Source: Apostichopus japonicus
Lineage: Eukaryota; Echinodermata; Holothuroidea; Aspidochirotida; Stichopodidae
Reading direction: 5' to 3'
Assembly: GCF_037975245.1 (NCBI RefSeq)
Contig: NC_092574.1
Location: forward strand, 26,022,713-26,086,712
DNA length: 64,000 nucleotides
Below are positions 39,501 to 48,950 of this stretch, piece after piece (positions within the stretch are counted from its first letter, which is position 1; every line of letters starts with the position of its first letter). The notes beneath the pieces are model-generated. The model searched no databases. It was given only the letters and a program-made list of their open reading frames with translations, and was not told the origin of the DNA. A program made the position numbers and the translations under genes.

Positions 39501-41681
39501 ACAAGCTTAAAGTTTAAGGTTTTAGTTGCAAAATTATTTGAATATTTTGTGGTACTCAAAGTGTTTGAGTGACAAAAATATTGAGGTTTGAATCTAATGT
39601 AATCTAATTACCTATTTGTGTGGGAATACTACGAATGAAATATAAAATTCCAACTTCAATGTTTTGATTAAAACTCTAGTTTTTGCTTTGGTAAGATTGC
39701 TGACTAAATGCAAAAGCAATGATAGCTGTCATAATCTCACCTTACACCTACTTTGGTTTGTTTAAAATGGTCTCTTTATGCGGTGATCATCCTAATAACT
39801 TGCTGAAGAGTAACAATTTCAGCCCAGTTGGTCTCTATGCATTTACACTGGTGTTAGACAGATCTATGGTGGAAGTCTTGTATGTGTAGACAGAGTATCA
39901 ATTTGAATTTAGTGTAAACAGGTGTTCTTTTGAGGTACAGTACACTATAGTAGTAAACTTATCTATGTTAAGTTTGGTTCCTCATTGCAGTTCCTTAGCT
40001 TGATTAGACAAGTTTCATATCAGTTGATGAGAAGGAAATGAACATTTTAATATTGACATTTTGTATAACAAGGAGTGTAATTTCTGAGGTTTGTTTATCA
40101 TATAAGACTAGGCTTTTGTACGGTCAAAGGCTGCTGCAGGTACTACTTTCCCTTTTGTTTTGCAAGTTGGCCATCTTTACATTACATTAGTTTGTTGCTA
40201 TGTTATACTAGATAAAAGGCTGGAAAATGAATCATGAGATGATGATGATGAGATTTCATGAGATTTGCTGTCAGTTCTGTGATAGAATTGAGTATCACAT
40301 GAACCTTATTTTGATAAAATTTTAAAAATTATTATGTGGATCCCCCTTAGTAAGTACAGGTAACTCATTGAAGTTGGTGAAGGTCAAAGGTCGACATATG
40401 TCAAACTCTATGAACTTTGTAAACACATGAATAACAAAAGTAAAGCTTGTATGTACATACCTAATGTGTGGGTCCATACTATTGAGTACAACAACAGCTT
40501 TATTTCTTACTTGAGGTTGCCAGAATAACTTGGATTCACTTCATACTTGGTATAGTGATCCACCCTTATTAAGTACAAGAACTTTGTCTGCAGTTAACAT
40601 TAAATGTTGATATGTGAAATTTGACAAGGAATCAGTCAGCCAATTGGCTTTCTGGTTGTTATAAGCAATATACAGTATATTTTTTGCTATTGGAATATCC
40701 CTTCCACTGTGCAATGTATTCAGATTCTGCAGCATTGCTGCTCTAGTTTTCTGTTGTTAGGATACATTCCACAGATATATTTTTAGCAGAAGTATTGGAC
40801 ATTGTTAAATTACATATTTTGTTGTTGTGTTCCAGAGGACATTCGAAAAATGAAAGCGGAGTATGATAATGGTGATGAAGCAACCAAAGAATTCCTGGAG
40901 AAGAAATATGGCAGGAAAAACCTCAGACGGCTCTTTGAAGACAGTTGCAGCGAAATGTGGATTTTTAAGAACAGCAAAAATTGTCCTTCTTGTGGTAGCA
41001 GCATTCAGGTGAGTGTATCACTACTTGGTGGTTGGTTGGTGGTTGCACAAATCCGAGAGTCCCTGAGGGCCCAGTGCAGCATCGGGCCCACTAGCATCAT
41101 CATCGATCCGCTGTGAGGTTTGCTTGCATGATGTTGAAAAGCCTGAGATTTTACAAATCTCACTTTCGCATTCCTATCAAATCAATTTAATCTACAGTTG
41201 CAACGGCACATTTACAGTACCTTGTATCCAAGACAACTGACAAAAATTTAGGAAATAAAATTTGACATAAATTAATGTTAAGCATTTTGGAAGGCTTTGT
41301 TAAGATTTCTTTATTCAGATTGATTTGGTTTATGATCAATCTAGTAGACTGTATAAACTTAGTGACCAATGGCAAGCTGCTCTTTTAATAATATGTTCTC
41401 ATTTTGCTATTCTTTCTTTCCGATAGAAAATTGATGGCTGTAACAAGATGACATGCTCAAAGTGTCACTCTTACTTCTGTTGGTTGTGCATGAAGAGACT
41501 CTCCAAGGCTAACCCATATCTTCATTTCCAAACAATCAACTCACCGTGTCACAATCTCTTATTTCAAGGGATCGAAAATGGGGGAAGGCAAGACAATGAG
41601 GAGGAGGAGGATGATGAATTTTTGGGTGACAATTGGCTGGATGTAGAAGAAAATTTAGAACAGTTGATTCAGCTCTTGTGA
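30514..41681 (+). CDS. RNF14: RNF14-type RBR E3 ubiquitin ligase, 6 coding exons
   Basis: Coding exons are 30514-30694, 31613-31761, 37465-38043, 38658-38886, 40836-41008 and 41427-41681 (stop TGA). All introns are GT-AG and in phase, giving 521 residues against about 474 in human. Residues 8-150 form an RWD domain, with DYPSCKSPQFTLSCKWLS typical of RNF14. RING1 has C245, C248, C263, H265, C268, C271, C290 and C295. The IBR has C334, C339, C354, C357, C362, C365, H370 and C375. RING2 begins at C429/C432, and DGCN carries the expected catalytic Cys442. A linker at about 160-210 is longer and low-complexity, which explains the extra length. RBR ligases take ubiquitin onto the RING2 cysteine before transfer. 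RNF14 family members act in nucleus and cytoplasm and have been linked to nuclear-receptor coactivation and ribosome quality control. A pyrimidine-rich acceptor at 30420 suggests a noncoding 5' exon. Intron 2 (31762-37464) carries the minisatellite and transposon below. Confidence 0.93.
32277..32531. repeat. 42-bp minisatellite in RNF14 intron 2, left part
   Basis: About six units with the words TATGACCTGTTAATGTTGTG and ATGCCATTCTTATGACTATG precede the transposon insertion at 32532. Divergence between units is greater than in the right part, consistent with the array edge. Confidence 0.9.
32532..34919. mobile_element. Non-autonomous TIR DNA transposon, 2,388 bp, inserted in the minisatellite
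   Basis: Perfect 18-bp terminal inverted repeats GGGCAGGTCCAAGCTATT lie at 32532-32549 and, inverted, 34902-34919. They are flanked by a 4-bp direct duplication TCTT (32528-32531 and 34920-34923). Removing the element and one TCTT restores a normal minisatellite unit, which confirms the insertion. Eight copies of a 15-bp motif, GTGACGTACGGGACA or near matches, occur near both ends: 32556, 32727, 32922, 32938 and 34564 on plus; 34375, 34394 and 34726 on minus. The interior has three tandem units of about 250 bases and an AC microsatellite. No transposase frame is visible, so mobilisation would need an enzyme in trans. Superfamily is unknown: a 4-bp duplication fits several. Confidence 0.88.
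33194..33945. repeat. Three tandem ~250-bp units inside the transposon
   Basis: Units begin near 33194, 33445 and 33694, each opening with CAAATACTC then AACATCAATTCTAGCTTTG and closing near TCTATAGACCTA. Units two and three are closer to each other than to unit one. They are internal to the transposon, so either it was amplified with them or they expanded after insertion. Confidence 0.85.
35078..35140. repeat. Perfect 27-bp inverted repeat with 9-base loop
   Basis: Arms 35078-35104 and 35114-35140 are exact reverse complements separated by TCTTAATGT. They were made by inversion of one piece of the minisatellite unit (GATATGCCATTATGAC at the arm start). The structure is copied by the 851-bp duplication to 35929-35991. 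As intronic RNA this would form a very stable hairpin. Confidence 0.9.
35929..35991. repeat. Second copy of the 27-bp hairpin
   Basis: Arms 35929-35955 and 35965-35991, identical in layout to the hairpin at 35078 and lying exactly 851 bases downstream. Confidence 0.88.
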
Positions 41682-42109
41682 GAGACAGACTTTTATCAGT
41701 TAGGTTGGAAGGGAAGGTGTGAATGAGATTAAATTATGTTGACCATATTTTTGTAATAGGAATCGTGGTGATAACTTTGAAGGTGGAATGTGCAGCCTGG
41801 GGAAGGGGGAGAAGGGGAGGGGATGTCTCCCACCTTTGGGACAACTTTATTATCAGCCATTAATAGCATTTATGGTAAATTGACGTGGTACACTGCCTAC
41901 CGAGTTTACCATTATCCCTCCCCAACTCCTCAGGCCAAACATAATATCTTAGTAGAGTAATACTTCCAGGATCTGACTTTGAGATGAATTGTTTAGATAG
42001 CACTGAAACTCGTCTGAAAGACAATGACTTACTTTCTCTGGTTATCGTCAATTAACGGTGGCAGTTTGTACTAAAAGAAATTATATCAGTAACAAGAAGT
42101 ATTTATACA

Positions 42110-42115
42110 AATAAA
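42110..42115 (+). terminator. Candidate polyadenylation signal for RNF14
   Basis: AATAAA about 430 bases after the RNF14 stop, followed by a GT-rich stretch (GGTGTGCAAGGTGTGG). The arrangement of hexamer plus GT-rich downstream element is typical of a cleavage site. Confidence 0.5.
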
Positions 42116-42656
42116 AGGTGTGCAAGGTGTGGCGACTCAGCTAACCACTCATGTCTGTAGACCAAAACTTGTAGGAACTGTAGAATACTTCTTCAGCTGT
42201 AGACATGCTTGGAGTTTTCGGTATCCTTAGGACCAACCTTAAGTGAAAGTGTTCAATTTCTCCGAAAAGGCCACACCCAGGTATGTTTGTCATACAATGT
42301 TGAATCATTAAGACATGAGTTTCCTAATTTCACATTCATCATTTTGATTCTGTCATCTTTCGGGAAACAAGTGAGCTTGAAGCATTGATCATTTCAACTC
42401 TTGGGAATGTTTGAGGTATCTGGTTAATTGGCAGAGATATATTTTATTTTCCTTTACATCAAACCATGACAATATTATCTCACTTTAATTGAGCCAGGTT
42501 GCTCCAGGTATGGAAATCATTTTATTTGTAGAATCACATCCTTGGAAGTGTTTTGGAAACCTCTAGAAAATTATTATCATACTAAGATTGGTAGTTAATA
42601 CTGATGACTTTATAAGCCCTATGAGTGATTAATTGTCGATTGTGGAACCTTCAGGA

Positions 42657-42736
42657 GCTCGATCAATAATTTTCATTCTGACCATTCTCGATTAGTTTCA
42701 CAAGAACATGGTCAGAATGAAAATTCCTGATCGAGC
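42657..42736. repeat. 28-bp inverted repeat downstream of RNF14
   Basis: Arms 42657-42684 and 42709-42736 pair at 26 of 28 positions around a 24-base loop; the outer ends read GCTCGATCA and TGATCGAGC. It could be a foldback MITE remnant or a small-RNA hairpin. No known miRNA was recognised. Confidence 0.75.
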
Positions 42737-44749
42737 CGTGCCTTGCATTTCACAACCATGAATAAAATACGCAATAAGTCCAAACTACAGGCTTTGTCTA
42801 TGAACTGAGAGCTGTGGCATTTTCAAAGCATTTTTGCAATGCATTAATACAATGACTTGCAGTTTATAAACAAAAGCATTATAAGATATGCTTGTCCTTG
42901 CTGCAACATTCAATATTCGGGAACAGAAGCACAGTTGCAATAATGTTACTGAAGTCTACTACTCAGCACTGAAAGGCTGGATTTAGGTTGGTGAATTGAT
43001 AAGTGGAGTAAAGGATATTTTATCTGAAAATTGTTTAGTAGGTTCATGGCCAAATGAACTGCCAAATCATGGCCAAATCACTGTCAAGGAAGATTTCCTC
43101 TTTGTTAATTACATTATTAATTACATGCCAGAAGTAGCTAAAACTTTGGACATAATTTAAATCCACCCAAGCAAAAGAAAAAAAGAGGACATGTCTGGTG
43201 CATCCGTAAAAAAGGTAACCGTTCATTGGTTAACCTAACATGAAGTTGCAATGTATAATCGAACTGGTGGGCTTAGACACAGGTAAACCTTAGCAGAATC
43301 CTAATATTAGCTGTAATCAAGGCTCACAATGTCTTTCTCCATTTTGAATGAAAGCTGCATTTTCTGTAGAATTTCTGCGATCTGATGGTGCCATATTCAA
43401 CTGCTAAATGGAAGACCAGGTCACTGAAGTCATAATCTAGTTACCTGAAGAAAAATCTTTTACTTTAGTTTAATACCAAAATTGGAATGGTATAAAGAAA
43501 TAAGGCACAAGGTTTGCAATGAATCAAGATTACTCATTTATTCAATTTGATGCAAACTTTTCTGTACAGGACTTAACCGTTAATCCCTCATTTATTAGGA
43601 GCTATCTAATAAGTCTAATCTGGTGGACCGCTTACTTAACATGAGTGGTATTTAATTGGACGTGACTATTCCATCGTTTGGATAGAATGACACAAGTCAA
43701 CCCAACTGAATATGCAGCTCTAAGAAAGTACTGGAACTGTTCGAAATATTTAATTATTATTCAAGAGGTAAAATTTGCGCTGATGTATTCGGTGTCATTT
43801 ATTTTATGTTGGTTTTAAGACATGTTAAAGAGAGAATATATTCATGTAATCACAAGGCAATACAATATTTGTACTTTATTTGTCATTTGGTTCCACAAAG
43901 GTTTAATAGTAACATTTTACATGCGATAAATCCTGCAAAGCTGACTAGTGTTGATCTTGGCGAAAATTAAATTCAGGTGTCGATAAGTTTCCAACCATGA
44001 ACATTCTCGGAAATGCTTATCAGCCTCATCCATCATATCCAATTAATGGCAATCAGCTTTATAAAACATTGAAACATAGTATAAATTTATTTCTTATAGT
44101 TTTTATAGTAGGTACTGAAGCTTTTGGCTTGGGGTTCAATGAAAGATGAAGACGTTTATAAAAAGGTGTTCAACACTTCATTCTTCTCCTACTGTAAATG
44201 TTCCCACAAGTAGCAAGGAAAAGTTGTGAGGAAAAAGTTTGACAACTAATGACTAACAATTATTTAACATTATCAAAACATCACATAACCTTTGACAAAC
44301 CTATGGTATACTTTCACCAAAAACCAATAGTGAAAACTCATTTAGGGGAATTCAGTACCCATGTATGGTTGTATTTGTTGAGTTCCCTTGTTTTTATAAT
44401 ATATTTTGACTAATTATCTCGCATCTCCATTGAGAACTGAGTAATGGGTACTCGCACACCAAGTACACATTCATCCAAATTTTGCATTGTGAATTATTCA
44501 ACTAGTCTTACAATTCAAGGTATCACATTAACACAACTGCAATAATTGCTGACATGCCTTTTGATTGTGGTTAGGAAATCAAAGACCTACTGTACAGACA
44601 GCCGGATGGCTGAATGCTGAGTGCACCAAATGTGCATAAACTGGTGATATAAACTGTTGTCTCCCAATACAGTAGATAAGTCAGCCATATTACTTTGAAG
44701 TCTTCAATAAGAAATACAAAACAAGATGTAAATTCATATGCAAAGTGAT
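42737..44749. other. Intergenic spacer between RNF14 and the hAT-derived gene
   Basis: AT-rich sequence in which I see no coding potential, splice-supported exon or clear repeat. The part near the hAT-derived gene may hold its 3' UTR, which runs towards lower coordinates. Confidence 0.5.
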
Positions 44750-47077
44750 TTATCTAGCTTCTAAAATTGGCATGTCATTGCATTCACCAGACTTTGCATT
44801 TGACTTGACCTTTTCCAGTCTCTTCCTCAAGTGAGGATTAATAAGAGCATTAGGAACTCTCCTTAATCCACAGTGAGATCTCAGGCATGCTGAGAGGGTG
44901 ATTGTCTTTAAATACCTCCTCGAATTGGTCCTGACGTCCCTCATGAGTGTCACCATCTTGTCGGAGGCAGTCTTGGAATACGGTAATGAAAGAAAGAAAC
45001 GTAGGATCTCGTGGAGGTGCTGGAATCTGTTCATCCCGGTCGGAGTTTTTCTGCTCAGCACAAACTTCCAGAAAGACGACGGTGAGAGCAAAATGTCATC
45101 ACTGGGCAATCCGAGAAGACAAACTGACCGCCACTCTTCCTCCATCGACCTCTTTGACCAGTCTGGGTGCAGGAAATTAGCAAAGAACTCCATCAGTGAG
45201 GGAGGATCAGTGTTGTAGGCGTTAACAGGATTGATGATATTGATAAACTTATAGATTGGATGAGTGAAATCAAACCTGGACTGGATCTGAACTATGAGTG
45301 CTTTATAAAACTCTCGAGCTGAATTGAGAGCAAAAACCACATCTGAGTCATCGAACATTAACTGGAGTTCCTGCATGTGCAACGTCAGAGCGCTTGTGGC
45401 CTCGTAACCGATATAAACTTGGGAGAGGGGCAAGTAGGCATCTTCCTCGTTCACCTGAAGTTTAAGAAAATCAGTCTGTACATCCAGGTATTCTTTAGTC
45501 ATGAAAGACTTTGCGAGGAGCGAAACCAGTTCTTGCACTTCTTTCTCTATGTGATAAAACAGTGGCTCTTCTTTCTGAAAGATGGAACAGAAATTGTCGA
45601 TGACACCCAGGACGTAGTCCATGAACAATGCCATGACTCTCATGATGGGACTGAGTAAGACTTCGAGTACTAGGTCATGGCCATTGTTGGACTCCTCCAT
45701 GACAACGTTGGTGAAGTGAACCTGTAGTTCAGGCCACTTGCTCACGACTAGTTTCACTATGCTCTGATCTGAGAGCCACAGCGTCTGACCGGGTGTGAGC
45801 CTCTTATCCACATCGGATGTGTAGAACTTTTCAAAAGTCACAAGAGAAGGAGCCTGTGTCATTGATGACAATGAGGTGACAAAATGATGATGAATAATAT
45901 GTAGGAAATCTTCAAGATTGCTTGGCAGGCTCTCACAGGCAGTAGAGGTGGAAAGTTTGATCATGTGAATCGGACATTTTATCGACACCACCCACGGGTA
46001 ATCTTCCCTAATCATGCCACTTAGTGACTGCGAGTCTTCCTCGGCATTGGAAATGTCACTACGAAATCCTATCCAATTCTTCATTGGGACACCTGCCAGC
46101 TCAATCTTCTTCATGCAGTCCTTAAATTTACCATAAACGTTGTGATGTGAAGTATCGCATTCTACAAATTCTAAGAGATCGACTTCCATCTTCAAATCCT
46201 CATTAGAGAAAGAAACAAAGATAGATGCAAGTTTACTCTTCTTAGCTTTGTCTATAGCCTCCTCAATTACCACAGAGAAAAGAGTCGTTTTTAATTTTTC
46301 TACCAGAATATCTTTAAAGAAAGGCGCAAAGCCTTGTCTGACCATGTTTGTGGCTTTTTGTTTACCAAGATGAATCTTCTTGATAGCAGTTCCCACGGCT
46401 GGTAGATCCTTGATCATAGCGACAAGACGATCAACAAGACTAAGAGGGAGATTGTATTCAACAATGAAAGCTACAATCTGAGCTTCAGCTAGCTGGGTCT
46501 GCAGGGAAAGATCAGGCTTCTCTGCCCTACGGTGAAATTTTTCCAACAAGGCAACACCCTTATTCTCTTCAGAGGTACCAGCACTGTCTTGTATTCTCTC
46601 TACTGGGATAAACTCCTGTAGTTCTTTATTTATCCTGCTGGCTTCACCTCTTCTCATGGCTTTCTCATTTTCTATGTGCTTCTGACGCATAGAGTGACGG
46701 GTCAGTTGGGCTTTCCCTTTGTCTACGCTAATGTCGCATTCACATACCATACAAAATGCATAGCCATCGTTAGTACTCTCTGTCAACCATAACTCGTATT
46801 CTGGAACCATTTCCCATTCTTTACGATACTTCTTAGATGACCTCGCAGGCTTCTTTTTCAGTCTTGTAGTAGACGATTCAGGATCAGATTGTCCTTGAAC
46901 ATTCAAGGTCTCAGTATTTTCTGCTGACTGAATGTTAATAATTGATGGATGGTTCTGGTCTCCATAACTACCATCTTCAGCTTGCACGATGGTTATTTCA
47001 ATCTGGTCTACATTTTCATCAGCCAACTGTTCAATAATGTCTGATGCAAGCTGCTGATCTAGTGAACAATCTTCCAT
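44750..47077 (-). CDS. hAT-transposase-derived protein with BED-like zinc finger, intronless
   Basis: A single uninterrupted frame of 775 residues, start ATG at 47077-47075, stop TAA at 44752-44750. An acidic N-terminus is followed by a basic patch (72-88). A BED-type finger follows with C109, C112, H128 and H134. A segment with CPIHMIKLSTSTACESLP (368-385) matches the Cys/His insertion region of hAT transposases of the ZBED5/SCAND3 kind. The C-terminus from about 630 resembles the hAT dimerisation domain. The usual SxxxER-like motif there reads LPYSKTASDK (698-707), so the conserved Glu is missing and transposition is unlikely. The first acidic site region reads IEEAID (271-276). An intact long frame without terminal repeats that I could find suggests a domesticated nuclear DNA-binding protein or a fairly young dead copy. 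The exact family is not certain, and its target and role are unknown. Confidence 0.8.
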   Translation of the reverse strand: MEDCSLDQQLASDIIEQLADENVDQIEITIVQAEDGSYGDQNHPSIINIQSAENTETLNVQGQSDPESSTTRLKKKPARSSKKYRKEWEMVPEYELWLTESTNDGYAFCMVCECDISVDKGKAQLTRHSMRQKHIENEKAMRRGEASRINKELQEFIPVERIQDSAGTSEENKGVALLEKFHRRAEKPDLSLQTQLAEAQIVAFIVEYNLPLSLVDRLVAMIKDLPAVGTAIKKIHLGKQKATNMVRQGFAPFFKDILVEKLKTTLFSVVIEEAIDKAKKSKLASIFVSFSNEDLKMEVDLLEFVECDTSHHNVYGKFKDCMKKIELAGVPMKNWIGFRSDISNAEEDSQSLSGMIREDYPWVVSIKCPIHMIKLSTSTACESLPSNLEDFLHIIHHHFVTSLSSMTQAPSLVTFEKFYTSDVDKRLTPGQTLWLSDQSIVKLVVSKWPELQVHFTNVVMEESNNGHDLVLEVLLSPIMRVMALFMDYVLGVIDNFCSIFQKEEPLFYHIEKEVQELVSLLAKSFMTKEYLDVQTDFLKLQVNEEDAYLPLSQVYIGYEATSALTLHMQELQLMFDDSDVVFALNSAREFYKALIVQIQSRFDFTHPIYKFINIINPVNAYNTDPPSLMEFFANFLHPDWSKRSMEEEWRSVCLLGLPSDDILLSPSSFWKFVLSRKTPTGMNRFQHLHEILRFFLSLPYSKTASDKMVTLMRDVRTNSRRYLKTITLSACLRSHCGLRRVPNALINPHLRKRLEKVKSNAKSGECNDMPILEAR

Positions 47078-47443
47078 CTGAATAAAGATAGAAAACCAAC
47101 AAAATCAATTTAATGCATAATCAATATGCAAATAACATTTATTTTGTGAACATTTTAATTCCCTGGCCTCTGGTCTTCATCCCACACTTTCTGCAGATAC
47201 AAAACCAATGTCTAACCACAGATGTGCTAATGAGAAGGCTTTCCAATGAAACAGATTCCCTTTGTAGTGAACTTGTTGCCGCAAAGGACACCGTCTTTGT
47301 TAACTAACTTATTAGCTCTTAATGGTATTCTTCATCATATAAGACTTAGGTTATGACACAATCTTCTTCTTCTTCTTCCAGTATAGTGCTAACTTCAACT
47401 TTGAAGACTCATGCACTTGATTGACAGGTTGGCTATGTGGACA

Positions 47444-48278
47444 TTAGTCTAACTGGATTAGGTTTTTAAAAGCTTCAACAGATTGGGCCCTAATAGACTC
47501 CTCAGATAGATAGTTCCAATCACGTACAGTACCGGGGAAAAAAGACATCCTATAATAGTCTCTAGAACAATGTGGATTATGATAGGCTTGGGTGTTTTTA
47601 CATCTGGTTTGAACTTGATGGTTCTTTGAAGTAAGATATTGTGCTGGATCAATGGCTACCAACTGGTTCTGCATTTTGTAGAACATTGTCAACCTCGATA
47701 TTCTACGTCTTTCAGCAAGAGGTTTCCAACCTAGATCTTGGAGCATCGTCCCAACACTTGAAGTGGGGTGGTAACGATGGAGGGCAAACCTTGCACCACG
47801 TCTTTGAACCATTTCAATTTTATGTATCAGTTTATTGATATAAGGGTCCCAAACAGTGTTGCTGTACTCCAGGATTGGCCTAACTAGTGCCTTGTAAGCT
47901 TGTTGTTTGACACTGGTATTTCTGATGTTAATATTGCGACAAAGGAAATTGAGGACGTCTGTTGCTTTAGAGGTGAGGTAGTCTACCTGCTTATCCCAAC
48001 CTAAATCGTGAGTGATGTGAACTCCCAGATATTTGATAAACTGGACGTGCTTAAGTTCAAAACCATGGAGGGTGTAGGCAAAAAATCTTTGGTTGCATTT
48101 GATACTAATGACTTCACATTTTTCGGGGTGGAATTCCATCATCCATTTCTTTCCCAGTTTTGTAGGGTATCTACTGTAGGTCTTTCTGCATAAGCTTGGC
48201 GTCCATTTCAATCTTCATTGCCATGTAGATCTTAGTGTCATCAGCAAATGCCCTACAGTACTTTGTCTGCTAAATTTT
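47444..48278 (-). pseudogene. 5'-truncated, frameshifted non-LTR retrotransposon reverse transcriptase
   Basis: A 254-codon frame, opened by a non-ATG codon near 48211 and ending with TAA at 47446-47444, matches the C-terminal reverse transcriptase and thumb region of jockey/CR1-type LINEs. Motifs include FIKYLGVHITHDLGWDKQV, EYSNTVWDPY, VQRRGARF and SFFPGTVRDWN. The catalytic FADD box lies just upstream (48237-48248) but in a different frame, with a stop between them near 48180. The copy is therefore frameshifted. Its 5' part is missing beyond about 48278, the usual fate of LINE insertions. It lies on the same strand as the hAT-derived gene and about 370 bases upstream of its start, so it may overlap that gene's promoter or 5' UTR. 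Confidence 0.85.
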
Positions 48279-48950
48279 ATAGTGGTGTAGAAGACCCAAA
48301 TTGGCAGGGGTTTACTGTACAGTAGATAATCCTTAATGCTCTAGTTCAAATTTGCAATTTCGACACGATAGTGGTTGGTCTGAACTGATTTCAAATGCCA
48401 TAATTTCCATAAATAGATTGATTGTTCGTATAATTGAATGCATGAAAGGCTAAGTAAATGCTTATGGACTGATGTTCAAAACCTGTCAATCAGAAGTTTG
48501 AAAGTTGAAAAAGATTATCCAGTCCTTAATTTGTTATCAATGAGCATAGTGTCTTAGTTAAATCGTTTGTATAAACATCTCACTTCAAATCCCCGGTACT
48601 CCGTCACTCTTCCCATGTACCGTACGTCTAAGCCTACACATGATTGATATTACCAGAGATTTCCACCAAGGTGGATCTTTACTATTACTGATGGTTCTGG
48701 ATGTGTACACTTTTAAATTCTGTCGCGAAAATAGCCCTTCCACAGAATCAAAATTTACAATGTACATAGACTATCTATAGAAGAGCTGGAAGTGAAAAAC
48801 GTTTCGCTATATGAATAAAAGTTATGTTCATTTATGATCATATTTATTTTAGCAATATTTGGTAAGCTTAAATTAAGAAAACAACATCTTAAATATTTCT
48901 TACCATTTTTCTTAAAATCTTTGCCGACTATTTCGTGACATTAAAGGGAA

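Noticed and set aside
44898-45658. Plus-strand frames of 77-106 codons opposite the hAT-derived gene
   Set aside because: They are shadows of the long minus-strand coding frame and have no similarity of their own.
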